A stretch of DNA of 64,000 bases from Streptomyces thermolilacinus SPC6 (GCF_000478605.2 NZ_ASHX02000001.1:4665001-4729000), one strand, 5' to 3'; numbered from the stretch's first letter, positions 16,646-25,166 are shown. A program made the numbers and translations. The notes: generated by a model from the letters alone, not told the origin.

Positions 16646-17581
16646 TCAGCGCTGGAACTGGGGGCCCATCGGCGGCAGCTGGAAGTACGGGTCGGGGACG
16701 GGCGACCCGGCGGCCGCAGCGGCGGGCTGGGGCGCCGCGTGCGGGTAGCCGTACGCGGGCTGCGGGTACCCGTAGGCGGGCTGCGGCGCGCCCGCGTGCG
16801 GGTAGCCGTACGCGGGCGGGGCGGTCGGCGGCGGGGGCACCGGGGGAGCGGCCGGAACGGGTACGGAAGGGACGGCCGGGGCCGCCGTGGCGCCCGAGCC
16901 CGGGCCGGGTATCGCCTGCGTCGCGTCATCGGGGACGGCGCTCGGGGCCGCACCGGCGGGGCCCGACGGCTCCGCGACCGGCTCACCCGAAGCGCCCGCG
17001 GACTGCTCCGGGACCTCGGAGCCCTCCTCGGCGGCCTCCTCCTCGACCGAGATGCCGAACGCCGTGGCCAGCCCGATCAGCCCCGTCGGATAGCCCTGGG
17101 CCACCGCGCGGAACTTCCACGCCTCGCCCCTGCGGTACAGCTCGCCGCAGATCATGGCGGTCTCCTCACCCGTCTCCGGACGCACATGGAACGACGCCAG
17201 CGCCTCGGCGCCGTCGCCCGCGGCGGCGTCGTACAGCACGATCCGCAGGTCCGGCACGTGCGCGAAGGTGCCGCCGTCCGAGGACGCCGCGATCACCACC
17301 TGCTCCACGGACGGCTCAAGGCCCGCGAGGTCCGTCTCGACCGTGTCGGTGAGCCCCTCCTCCACGCGCTTCTTCGCCAGGCGCCGCACCGCCCCGGAGG
17401 GGTGCCGCGGCTGGTTGTAGAAGACGAAGTCCTCGTCGGAACGCACCCGCCCGTCCGGGCCGAGCAGCAGGGCCGAGGCGTCCACGTCGGGGACCTCCGG
17501 GCCAGGGGTCCAGCACAGGACGGCCCGTACGGCCGCGGCGTCGAGCGGGACGTTCGAGCCCTTCAGCATCTCGTGCGTCAT
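16646..17581 (-). CDS. TerD-like protein lacking the acidic loop, with Pro/Tyr-rich tail
   Basis: Divergent TerD-fold protein of 311 residues on the opposite strand to its neighbours. The core (about 1-175) keeps VDASALLLGPDGRVRSDEDFVFYNQ, an altered centre and GELYRRGEAWKFRAVAQGYPTGLIGLA. The acidic calcium loop GDNLTGEGDGDD of classic TerD is replaced by VRRLAKKRVEEGLTD, so calcium binding at that site is probably lost. The last 130 residues are low complexity: acidic (EEEAAEEGSE), then Pro/Ala, then repeats of PAYGYPHA type. Start at ATG 17581 with AGGA upstream; ATG 17590 also fits. The tail could mediate condensation or binding, but this is a guess. Confidence 0.85.
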   Translation of the reverse strand: MTHEMLKGSNVPLDAAAVRAVLCWTPGPEVPDVDASALLLGPDGRVRSDEDFVFYNQPRHPSGAVRRLAKKRVEEGLTDTVETDLAGLEPSVEQVVIAASSDGGTFAHVPDLRIVLYDAAAGDGAEALASFHVRPETGEETAMICGELYRRGEAWKFRAVAQGYPTGLIGLATAFGISVEEEAAEEGSEVPEQSAGASGEPVAEPSGPAGAAPSAVPDDATQAIPGPGSGATAAPAVPSVPVPAAPPVPPPPTAPPAYGYPHAGAPQPAYGYPQPAYGYPHAAPQPAAAAAGSPVPDPYFQLPPMGPQFQR

Positions 17582-17833
17582 GCCCGTCATCCTGCCTGGC
17601 CACCCGCCCGGCCGACAACGCGGGGGCCGGTCCCGGGCGTGCCGACCGCCCCCTACGGCCCGGCCCGCCCCGTGCAGCATCCGCCGACCGGCCCGTACGG
17701 TACCCGGAGTCGGCCCCGATGTCGCTCGGCGTTCATATCGACGGGGAACCGGCGACACTTGTCCTTACGTACTATTACCGGCCACATGTCATCGGGCCGG
17801 AGGCAGAACGTCACGGCAGTTCGGGGAAAGCGC

Positions 17834-19021
17834 ATGCGTCATTTCGGGCATATCTCGCCTGCTGCTCGGGCCGGACTGTTCCATCAGGAGCCGTGCGCGT
17901 TCGACAGCCACTCACCGGCCGGCGTCCTCGCGGCCGCGCTCGGCGCCACCCTCTACAGCCCCGCCACCCGTCCCACCCTCGCCGACGACATCTGCAAGCA
18001 GGTCGGGCGCGGGGTCGTGTCCATGGTGCTCTGCCTGGAGGACTCCATCGGTGACGCGGACGTCCCGTTCGGCGAGGAGAACCTCGTACGCCAGCTCACC
18101 GACCTGGCCGGGCGGGACTGCGAGCCGCCGCTGCTGTTCGTCCGCGTCCGCGAGCCCGAGCAGATACCCGACCTGGCGCGCCGCCTCGGCCCCGCCGTGC
18201 GGCTGCTGTCCGGATTCGTACTGCCGAAGTTCACCGAGAAGCGCGGCACGCCCTTCCTGGAGGCCCTCGCCACCGCCGAGGCGGAACCCGCCACGGCCGA
18301 CGCGCTCGCCGGGCGGCCGCTGTACGCGATGCCCGTCCTGGAGTCGCCCGAGCTGCTGCACCTGGAGACCCGCGCCGACACCCTCGCCGGGATCGCCCGC
18401 TCCGTCACCGCCCACCGCGACCGGGTCCTGGCGCTGCGGCTCGGCGTCACCGACTTCTGCTCCGCGTACGGGCTGCGCCGCTCGCCCGACATGACCGCGT
18501 ACGACGTGCAGATCGTCGCCCATGTCATCGCGGACGTCGTCAACGTCCTCGGCCGCGCCGACGGCAGCGGCTTCACCATCACCGGACCGGTGTGGGAGTA
18601 CTTCCGCCTCCAGGAGCGGATGTTCAAGCCGATGCTGCGCCGCAGCCCCTTCCTGGAGGGCCGCGCCGAGGCCCTGCGCACGGCGCTGATCGAACACGAC
18701 CTGGACGGGCTGCTCCGCGAGATCGAACTGGATCGGGCCAACGGCCTGCTCGGCAAGACCTGCATCCACCCCTCGCACGTCCAGCCGGTGCACGCCCTGT
18801 CCGTGGTCAGCCACGAGGAGTACAGCGACGCGCGGGACATCCTGCGCCCGGAGCGCGACGGCGGCGGCGTGATGCGCTCGGCGTACACGAACAAGATGAA
18901 CGAGGTGAAGCCGCACCGCGCCTGGGCGGAGCGGACGCTGCGGCGGGCCGAGGTGTTCGGCGTCGCCAAGGCGGACGTGGGCTTCGTCGAGCTGCTCGCG
19001 GCCGGCCTGGCCGTACCGTGA
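17834..19021 (+). CDS. HpcH/HpaI aldolase / citrate lyase (CitE)-like protein
   Basis: TIM-barrel C-C lyase relative of 395 residues that heads a three-gene operon. ATG at 17834 with GGGGAAAG upstream; longer in-frame extensions run into the complementary strand of the TerD-like gene and are rejected. Motifs: LEDSIGDADVPFGEENLVRQL, a LLSGFVLPKF strand, MPVLESPELLHLE, LRLGVTDFCSAYGLRRS and the KTCIHPSHVQPV block typical of CitE. In Ter-linked operons this family is paired with PRTase, TRSP/StiP and HAD proteins, and is predicted to build or break a small molecule (the module described by Anantharaman, Iyer and Aravind). Its stop overlaps the next start (GTGA). Confidence 0.92.
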   Translation: MRHFGHISPAARAGLFHQEPCAFDSHSPAGVLAAALGATLYSPATRPTLADDICKQVGRGVVSMVLCLEDSIGDADVPFGEENLVRQLTDLAGRDCEPPLLFVRVREPEQIPDLARRLGPAVRLLSGFVLPKFTEKRGTPFLEALATAEAEPATADALAGRPLYAMPVLESPELLHLETRADTLAGIARSVTAHRDRVLALRLGVTDFCSAYGLRRSPDMTAYDVQIVAHVIADVVNVLGRADGSGFTITGPVWEYFRLQERMFKPMLRRSPFLEGRAEALRTALIEHDLDGLLREIELDRANGLLGKTCIHPSHVQPVHALSVVSHEEYSDARDILRPERDGGGVMRSAYTNKMNEVKPHRAWAERTLRRAEVFGVAKADVGFVELLAAGLAVP

Positions 19022-21603
19022 GCCGCGCCCCTGACCAGGCACGACACCTGTACCCGAGAGAGAAGAGGCACGTCATTCACGGCACGGTGTGGACGGGAAC
19101 ATGGGTCGCCGGGCGGCTCGGGGTCGAGCTCTCCGCGCGAGGGGGCGACGACGAGGAGCTGCGCGGCCTGCTGGGGCTCGCCCTGCGGGACAACCCGAAG
19201 CGGGCGCATCTCCTCGTCTCGCACGTGCTGGGCAAGCACGTGCCGCGCAGCCCCGCCGTCGTGCGCGGCTCCGGGTACGAGCTGGGACGCCGCGTGCGGG
19301 GTCTGCTCGGCGAGGCGGAGGCGCGGCGCGCGGTCGTCGTCGGGTACGCGGAGACGGCGACCGGCCTGGGCCACTGCGTCGCCGACGGCCTCGCCCACGC
19401 CCCGTACCTGCACTCCACGCGCCGCCCCGTGCCCGGGATGCGGCAGGCGGCCGGGTTCGAGGAGGCGCACTCCCACCACACCTCGCACCTGCTGCTCCCC
19501 GAGGACCCCGAGCTGCTGGCGGGGCCGGGGCCGCTGGTGCTGGTGGACGACGAGTTCTCGACCGGCAACACCGTCCTGAACACCGTGCGGGCGCTGCACG
19601 AGCGATACCCGCGCGAGCGGTACGTGATCGTGGCGCTGGTGGACATGCGGTCGCCGGAGGACCAGGGGCGGCTGGCGGGGTTCGCCGCCGAGATCGGCGC
19701 GCGGGTGGACCTCGTGGCGCTCGCCGCCGGGACGGTACGGCTGCCGGACGGCGTCCTGGAGAAGGGCCGCGCCCTGGTGGCCGCGCACCAGCGGCCCGCG
19801 CCTGACGTGACCGGTGACGTGGCCGCCGTACGGCGCTTGGACCTGGGGTGGCCGGCCGGGCTGCCGGACGGGGGCCGCCACGGCTTCACCCCGGAGCACC
19901 GCGCCCGCCTGGACGCCGCCCTGCCGTCGATGGCGGCGCGACTGGCGGAGGCGCTGGGGCTGGGGCTGGGGCTGGAGGGCGCGGACGCAGGGACGGGCGC
20001 GACCGGGGTACCTGACGCCCTCGCCGCGCCCGCCGCGCCCGCCGCGCCCGCCGCGCCCGCCGCGCCTGACGCCCGCGCCCCGCGCATCCTCGTCCTCGGC
20101 TGCGAGGAGCTGATGTACGCGCCGCTCGCCCTGGCCGCCAGGCTGGAGGAGCTGGTCCCGCACGCCGACGTGCGGTTCTCCACCACCACCCGCTCGCCCG
20201 TGCTGGCCGTGGACGACCCCGGCTACGCCATCCGCACCCGCCTCGTCTTCCCCGCCCACGACGACCCGGCCGACGGCCCCGGCGACCGGTACGCGTACAA
20301 CGTCGCCGGCGGCGGCTTCGACGCGGTCGCCCTCGTCGTGGACTCGACCGCCGACACCCCCCTGCTCCACGCCCCCGACGGCCTCCTCGCCCAGCTCGCC
20401 GCGCACGTCCCGCGCGTCGTGCTGGCCGCCGTCCCCTCGTACGTACCGGAAAGAGCCGGCATGCTGCCCGAGCCGCTGCGCGGACCCGCGTTCTCCTCCT
20501 ACGCCCCCGACGAGGTCGGCTGGCTCATCCAGGACCTGTCCGGGGTCGAGCTGGAGGCCCCCACCGAGGAGCGAGAGGAGGCCATCCAGAGCGGCGGCGC
20601 CCACTACGCCGAGTCGCTGCCCGTCGAGTACCAGCCGAGCGACGACTACCAGAAGCTGTTCCGTTCCGCGCTCGACGCCTCCGCCGCCCGGATCGCCCGC
20701 GCGGTCGGCGTCGTCACCGAGACGGTCCTCGCGGAGCGCTCCCCGCGCCCCGTGCTGGCCTCCCTCGCCCGCGCGGGCACCCCCGTCGGCGTGCTGATGC
20801 GCCGCTGGGCCCGCCACCGGCACGGCCTGGACCTGCCGCACTACGCCGTGTCCATCGTGCGCGGCCGGGGCATCGACACGAACGCGCTGCGCTGGCTGCG
20901 CGCCCACCACGACCCGGCCGACGTCGTGTTCGTGGACGGCTGGACCGGCAAGGGCGCCATCACCCGCGAACTGGCCGCCGCCCTCGCGGACTTCCCCGAC
21001 TTCGACCCGGAGATCGCCGTACTGGCCGACCCCGGCTCCTGCGTACGCGTCCACGGCACCCGCGAGGACTTCCTCATCCCCTCCGCGTGCCTCAACTCCA
21101 CGGTGTCCGGACTGATCTCCCGCACCGTCCTGCGCGCCGACCTCGTCGGCCCGGACGACTACCACGGCGCGAAGTTCTACCGGGAGCTCGCGGACGCCGA
21201 CGTGTCGAACGACTTCCTCGACGCCGTGTCCGCGCGCTTCGACGAGGTCGCGGACGCCGTCGCCGCCGACACGGCCCGGCTCCTCGCCGCCGACCGCACC
21301 CCCACCTGGGAGGGCTGGGCGGCCGTCGAGCGGATCAGCGAGGAGTACGGCATCCACGACGTGAACCTGGTCAAGCCCGGCGTCGGCGAGACCACCCGGG
21401 TCCTGCTGCGCCGCGTCCCGTGGAAGGTCCTCGCCCAGCGCGGCGCGGGCGCGGACCTGGACCACGTACGGCTCCTCGCGGACCAACGGGGCGTACCGGT
21501 CGAGGAGGTGGACGACCTGCCGTACACCTGCGTCGGGCTCATCCACCCCCGGTACACGCGCGGCGCGACCGGCGCCGACGGCCGGGCGGTGACCGCCCCG
21601 TGA
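19018..21603 (+). CDS. Fusion: phosphoribosyltransferase - TRSP - StiP - PELOTA domains
   Basis: Multidomain protein of 861 residues. GTG 19018 overlaps the upstream stop by 4 bases, the same coupling seen at the 3' end; GTG 19087 is an alternative. Domains in order: a PRTase with the PRPP loop LVLVDDEFSTGNTVLNT (about 174-190); an Ala-Pro linker of five APA units (about 337-352); a TRSP-type domain (about 353-480); a StiP-type domain with VDGWTGKGAITREL (about 640) and DFLIPSACLNSTVSGLISRT (about 690); and a C-terminal PELOTA RNA-binding-like domain (about 760-850). Elsewhere these parts are often separate genes. The set is thought to make a nucleoside-like product used in Ter-dependent stress. 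Reaction not known. Confidence 0.9.
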   Translation: MSRAPDQARHLYPREKRHVIHGTVWTGTWVAGRLGVELSARGGDDEELRGLLGLALRDNPKRAHLLVSHVLGKHVPRSPAVVRGSGYELGRRVRGLLGEAEARRAVVVGYAETATGLGHCVADGLAHAPYLHSTRRPVPGMRQAAGFEEAHSHHTSHLLLPEDPELLAGPGPLVLVDDEFSTGNTVLNTVRALHERYPRERYVIVALVDMRSPEDQGRLAGFAAEIGARVDLVALAAGTVRLPDGVLEKGRALVAAHQRPAPDVTGDVAAVRRLDLGWPAGLPDGGRHGFTPEHRARLDAALPSMAARLAEALGLGLGLEGADAGTGATGVPDALAAPAAPAAPAAPAAPDARAPRILVLGCEELMYAPLALAARLEELVPHADVRFSTTTRSPVLAVDDPGYAIRTRLVFPAHDDPADGPGDRYAYNVAGGGFDAVALVVDSTADTPLLHAPDGLLAQLAAHVPRVVLAAVPSYVPERAGMLPEPLRGPAFSSYAPDEVGWLIQDLSGVELEAPTEEREEAIQSGGAHYAESLPVEYQPSDDYQKLFRSALDASAARIARAVGVVTETVLAERSPRPVLASLARAGTPVGVLMRRWARHRHGLDLPHYAVSIVRGRGIDTNALRWLRAHHDPADVVFVDGWTGKGAITRELAAALADFPDFDPEIAVLADPGSCVRVHGTREDFLIPSACLNSTVSGLISRTVLRADLVGPDDYHGAKFYRELADADVSNDFLDAVSARFDEVADAVAADTARLLAADRTPTWEGWAAVERISEEYGIHDVNLVKPGVGETTRVLLRRVPWKVLAQRGAGADLDHVRLLADQRGVPVEEVDDLPYTCVGLIHPRYTRGATGADGRAVTAP

Positions 21604-22457
21604 ACCGGACCGCGACCGGTGCCGCGACGCCCCGGCCCGCGCTGATCGCCAGCGACCTGGACCGCACGCTCATCTACTCGACGGCGGCCCTCGCCCTGAC
21701 CGCCCCGGACGCGGAGGCGCCGCGCCTGCTGTGCGTGGAGGTGTACCAGGGCAAACCGCTCTCGTACGTCACCGAGGCGGCCGCCGGACTGCTCGACCAG
21801 CTGGCCCGTACGGCCGCGTTCATGCCGGTCACCACCCGGACGCGCGAGCAGTACCGGCGCATCCAGCTGCCGTGCCCGACGCCCCGGTACGCGATCTGCG
21901 CCAACGGCGGCCACCTGCTGGTGGACGGCGAGTCGGACCGCGACTGGCAGGCGGTCGTCGCGGCGCGCCTCGCCGACGAGTGCGCCTCGCTGGACGAGGT
22001 GCGGGCGCACCTGCTGGCGGCGGCGGACCCGGCGTGGCTGCTGAAGGAGCGGGTCGCGGAGGACCTGTTCGCGTATCTGGTGGTGGAACGGGCGCTGCTG
22101 CCCGACGGCTGGGTCGCGGAGCTGTCCGCCTGGGCGGAGGCGCGCGGCTGGACGGTGTCCTTGCAGGGCCGGAAGGTGTACGCGGTGCCGAAGCCGCTGA
22201 CGAAGAGCGCGGCGGTACGGGAGGTGGCGCGCCGCACCGGCGCCCGCACCGTCCTGGCGGCGGGCGACTCGCTGCTCGACGCGGACCTGCTGCTGGCCGC
22301 CGACCGGGCGTGGCGGCCGGGCCACGGGGAGCTGGCCGACACGGACTGGCGCGCGGGCCATGTCGAGGTGCTCGCCGACCGGGGCGTGGCGGCGGGGGAG
22401 GAGATCCTGCGCCGGTTCCTGGCGGCGGCACGGACGGCGGCGGCAGCGGCGGCGTGA
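21600..22457 (+). CDS. HAD-superfamily phosphatase of the Ter module
   Basis: Haloacid-dehalogenase-fold hydrolase of 285 residues, translationally coupled to the PRTase fusion gene by a GTGA overlap (GTG 21600). Motif I is SDLDRTLIYS (nucleophile Asp and acid/base Asp two later), motif II is a Thr in PVTTRTREQY, motif III is the Lys in PKPLTKSAAVREVA, and motif IV is AAGDSLLDADLLLAA. A cap insert lies between motifs II and III. As the last gene of the operon it probably dephosphorylates the product of the upstream lyase and transferase steps. The final residues are a poly-Ala tail. Confidence 0.92.
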   Translation: MNRTATGAATPRPALIASDLDRTLIYSTAALALTAPDAEAPRLLCVEVYQGKPLSYVTEAAAGLLDQLARTAAFMPVTTRTREQYRRIQLPCPTPRYAICANGGHLLVDGESDRDWQAVVAARLADECASLDEVRAHLLAAADPAWLLKERVAEDLFAYLVVERALLPDGWVAELSAWAEARGWTVSLQGRKVYAVPKPLTKSAAVREVARRTGARTVLAAGDSLLDADLLLAADRAWRPGHGELADTDWRAGHVEVLADRGVAAGEEILRRFLAAARTAAAAAA

Positions 22458-22595
22458 GGCCTGGGAGCGGGGCCCCGCTTTTCTGGGGCCGTCGTTCACC
22501 GTGCCGGGTGGCCGTCCTGGTCGGCGTGGCCCGGTCGGGCCGTCGCCCCGGTCGGGTGGCCGTCCCGGCGGGTCGCCCCGCCCGGGGGCGGGCCG

Positions 22596-22805
22596 TCAGC
22601 CGCAGCAGCCGCCCCCGCAGCACCCGCCGCCGGCGGGCCGGGCGGGTGCGGCCGCGGCCGTACCGCCGACCGCGACGGTGGACAGGAGCTTCACCGTGTC
22701 GTCATGCCCGGCCGGGCAGGCGGCGGGCGCGGAGGACTCCGCCATGGGACGGCTCAGTTCGAACGTGTCGCCGCAGGTGCGGCAGCGGTACTCGTAGCGA
22801 GGCAT
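22596..22805 (-). CDS. FmdB family zinc-ribbon protein
   Basis: Small protein of 69 residues. The N-terminal zinc ribbon reads MPRYEYRCRTCGDTFEL with the first CxxC pair and a further Cys in ACPAGHDD. The second half is Gly/Ala-rich and ends with GGGCCGGGCCG, a Cys-rich tail common in Streptomyces members. FmdB-like ribbons have been linked to regulation or metal transfer but have no fixed role. A TAGTCT hexamer 9-14 bases before the ATG suggests a leaderless or near-leaderless transcript. Confidence 0.88.
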   Translation of the reverse strand: MPRYEYRCRTCGDTFELSRPMAESSAPAACPAGHDDTVKLLSTVAVGGTAAAAPARPAGGGCCGGGCCG

Positions 22806-22916
22806 ACGGAAAGACTAACGACCGCCAGCGCCCCGCAGCAGACCACCGGCATCAGCGATCGCGGCATCAGTGGACCGGCTCAGCGACCGCCCGGCCACTA
22901 GGTCGTGTCCGGAAAG

Positions 22917-23411
22917 TCACGGGAGCCAGAGCCGCAGGCAGGCGAGGGTGACCATGGCTTGGTAGTGGACGGCTCGTTTGTCGTAACGCGTGGCCAGGGC
23001 CCGGTTCTGCTTGAGCCTGTTGAAGCAGCGCTCGACGACGTTGCGCCGCTGGTAGGCCGCGCGGTCGAGGCGGCAGCGGGTCTCGCCGCGGCGGATGCGT
23101 CCGTTGATCTGGTCGATCCGCTCCGGGATCGTGCAGGCGATTTTGCGCCTGCGCAGGTAGGCGCGGATTCTGCGGGCCGAGTAGCCCTTGTCCGCGACGA
23201 CGCGGTCGGGCCGGGTCCGGGGCCTGCCCGGCCCCGGCCGGGCGATGCGGATCCGGTCCATGACGGCTTCGAACTGGGTGCAGTCGTTCACGTTGCCGCC
23301 CGTGAGCGTGAACGCCAGGGGACGGCCCTGGCCGTCGCACGCGAGATGGATCTTGCTGGTCAGTCCGCCGCGCGACCGGCCGAGCGCTTCCCCCTCCCAG
23401 GGCCCCCTTTT
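22917..23411 (-). CDS. IS5-family transposase, C-terminal frame (orfB)
   Basis: Continuation of orfA in the -1 frame, about 165 residues after the slippage site. It contains the second catalytic Asp in RVVADKGYSARRI and the catalytic Glu in RRNVVERCFNRLKQNR, followed by the helix ATRYDKRAVHYQAMVTLACLRLWLP. An open frame extends back to 23717, but that upstream part lacks transposase similarity. The stop codon at 22917-22919 lies at the inner edge of the terminal repeat. Together orfA and orfB make a transposase of about 277 residues, normal for the IS427 group. Confidence 0.88.
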   Translation of the reverse strand, partial: KRGPWEGEALGRSRGGLTSKIHLACDGQGRPLAFTLTGGNVNDCTQFEAVMDRIRIARPGPGRPRTRPDRVVADKGYSARRIRAYLRRRKIACTIPERIDQINGRIRRGETRCRLDRAAYQRRNVVERCFNRLKQNRALATRYDKRAVHYQAMVTLACLRLWLP

Positions 23412-23749
23412 CGGGCCCCGGCGGCGTGCTGATGAGCCCGGACCGTGGTCGAGTCGACGCACACGATCGTCCAGTCCACGGTTCCGACGGCGTCGGAGTG
23501 CTGCTGGACATGGGCCAGCAGACGGTCCCAGGTGCCGTCGGCCGACCAGTGCCGGAATCGTTCGTAGACCGTCTTCCATGGCCCGTACCGCTCGGGCAAG
23601 TCGCGCCAGGCGGCACCGGTGGACAGCTTCCACAAGATCCCGTTCACGACCTGGCGCCGGTCCCGCACGGGCCTGCCCATACGTCCCGGCGCCAGCAGCG
23701 GAGCGATCAACGCCCACGACTCATCCGTCAGTTCATGCCTCCGCACCAC
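23360..23749 (-). CDS. IS5-family transposase, N-terminal frame (orfA)
   Basis: Frame-0 product of the IS, 129 residues if read to its own stop. It carries the DUF4096-type N-terminal domain (HELTDESWALIAPLLAP, GILWKLSTGAAWRDLPERYGPWKTVYERF) and the first catalytic Asp in VCVDSTTVRAH. Near its end the mRNA reads CGA AAA GGG GGC (A run at 23411-23408), where a -1 slip moves ribosomes into the orfB frame to give the full DDE transposase. GTG start at 23749. If not slipped, translation ends at 23360. Confidence 0.9.
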   Translation of the reverse strand: MVRRHELTDESWALIAPLLAPGRMGRPVRDRRQVVNGILWKLSTGAAWRDLPERYGPWKTVYERFRHWSADGTWDRLLAHVQQHSDAVGTVDWTIVCVDSTTVRAHQHAAGARKGGPGRGKRSAGRAAD

Positions 23750-23786
23750 GAACGGAGCAACGAGTGATCGACTTTACGGACACGGC

Positions 23787-25166
23787 CTAGTGCCCGGAGC
23801 CTCGCTCCTCGCGGATCTGCTCCACCACCCGCGCCACCGACGCCCGTACCGCCTCCAACTCGGTGAGGAAGTGCCAGTAGTCGGGGTGCCGCCCCTCCAG
23901 GCCGCCCGTCGCCCGGTCCAGGCGGACCACCGCGTCGTCCAGCGGCCCGGCGTGCCGGGGGTCCGGGGTATGGCGGCCGTCCATGGCGAGCCGCTGCGCG
24001 TCCCGGATCGTGAAGCGCGTCCGGTCGATCTCCTGCTGCGGGTCCTTCGACACGGCGTTCAGCCGCTGGAGCCGCTCCCCGGCGGCCGACACCGCCTCGT
24101 CCGTCGCGTTCAGCAGCGCCCGTACCGTGCCCAGCAGGGCCGTCGCGTCCGCCCACCGCTGCTCGCCCCGCGCCCTGGCCGCCTCCCCGATCTTCTCCTC
24201 GGCCCGCCGTACGCCCTCCACGGCCTGCTCCGGCACCGGCTGGAGGTCCTGCCAGCACGCCAGGCTGAACCGGCGCCGCAGCTCGCTCAGCACCGGCTCC
24301 ACGGACGCCGCGCGGTTGGCCAGGGCCTGCGCGCGCGTACGGAGCGACACGAGCCGCCGATCGATCTCGGCGGCCCGCTCCGGCAGGCGCTCCGCCTCCG
24401 CCCGTACGGCCTCCGCCTCCCGCAGCACCCGGTCGGCGCGATGCAGCGTCTCGGCGACACCGTGCCGCCCCGCGCCCTCGTTGAGCCTGGTCAGCTCCGG
24501 AGCGAGGGCGGCGAGCCGGGCCGCCAGGTCGTCGGCGCGGAGCCCGGCACCGCGTACGGAGTCCAGCGCGTCGCTCGCGGCGAGGAGCGCCCCACGGGCC
24601 CGCTCCACGGCCGGGGCGAGGCGCGCGAGCTGCGTCTCCGCGGTGGCCAGCAGCGGGCCGATCCCCTGCTCGAACCGCTCCAGCTCGCCCTTCACCCGTA
24701 CGAGCGCGTCCTTGGCACGGGTCAGGTCCGTGCGCGCGCCGGTCGCCGTCGCCGAGTCCAGGTCCACCCGGTCCAGGTCGTACCGGTCGACCGCCTCGAT
24801 GTACTCCCGGCTCACCTCGTCGATGCGCCGCCCCAGCGCGGCGAACTCCTGAGCGGCGCGGCCCGCGGCGGGCGAACGGTCCACCGCGGCGATCGTCTCC
24901 ATGGAGATCCGCAGACCCCGCTGCGCCGTGTCCAGCTCGTAGAACGCGGCCGCGGCGGCGTCCTTCGCGGCCTGCGCGTCGGCCCGCTGGCTCTCGGCGC
25001 GCCCGCCGCCGAACCAGCGCCGCGCGCCGCCCCCGGCCCCGCCGCCCGCGAACGCGCCGGACGAGGCGAGCACCCCGGCGGAGGCGGCGGCGAGCAGGGG
25101 CAGGGGCAGCAGCACCAGGGCGAGCACATCCGTCGCGTACCGCCGTGCGCCGCGTGTCCCCGTCAC
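23787..25166 (-). CDS. Membrane-anchored alpha-helical coiled-coil protein of unknown function
   Basis: Protein of 459 residues from GTG 25166 with GGGGAG upstream. One N-terminal hydrophobic segment (VLALVLLPLPLLAAASAGVLA) is followed by a Gly-rich linker, then a long run of Ala/Arg/Glu/Leu heptads with repeated AELERL-like text to the end, predicted as an extended helical rod or bundle. No catalytic motif. Probably anchored with the rod facing either the cytoplasm or the wall; topology is not clear. The TAG stop codon coincides with the CTAG target site of the adjacent IS, and is preserved despite insertion. I do not recognise the family. Confidence 0.8.
   Translation of the reverse strand: MTGTRGARRYATDVLALVLLPLPLLAAASAGVLASSGAFAGGGAGGGARRWFGGGRAESQRADAQAAKDAAAAAFYELDTAQRGLRISMETIAAVDRSPAAGRAAQEFAALGRRIDEVSREYIEAVDRYDLDRVDLDSATATGARTDLTRAKDALVRVKGELERFEQGIGPLLATAETQLARLAPAVERARGALLAASDALDSVRGAGLRADDLAARLAALAPELTRLNEGAGRHGVAETLHRADRVLREAEAVRAEAERLPERAAEIDRRLVSLRTRAQALANRAASVEPVLSELRRRFSLACWQDLQPVPEQAVEGVRRAEEKIGEAARARGEQRWADATALLGTVRALLNATDEAVSAAGERLQRLNAVSKDPQQEIDRTRFTIRDAQRLAMDGRHTPDPRHAGPLDDAVVRLDRATGGLEGRHPDYWHFLTELEAVRASVARVVEQIREERGSGH

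Larger units (their letters stand above)
22901..23787 (-). mobile_element. IS5-family insertion sequence (IS427-like), complete
   Basis: An 887-bp element bounded by imperfect inverted repeats: GGTCGTGTCCGGAAAGTC (22901-22918) and, on the other strand at 23787-23770, GGCCGTGTCCGTAAAGTC, matching at 16 of 18 positions. CTAG flanks both ends (22898-22901 and 23787-23790), giving a TA or CTAG target duplication. It contains a two-frame DDE transposase on the minus strand. Both ends and the reading frames look intact, so the element may be active. The right end abuts the stop codon of the neighbouring coiled-coil gene. Confidence 0.93.

Noticed and set aside
16739..17833. In-frame N-terminal extension of the CitE-like gene
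   Set aside because: It overlaps the whole TerD-like gene on the other strand; a good ribosome site and a homologue-like start exist at ATG 17834.
19072..19090. Start of the PRTase fusion at an ATT or GTG behind AAGAGG
   Set aside because: ATT starts are very rare, GTG 19087 is too far from the site, and GTG 19018 gives the same GTGA coupling used by the next gene.
17953..21546. A 1197-codon minus-strand frame opposite the Ter module
   Set aside because: It mirrors the CitE-like and PRTase genes, whose plus-strand products have clear motifs; the minus frame shows none.
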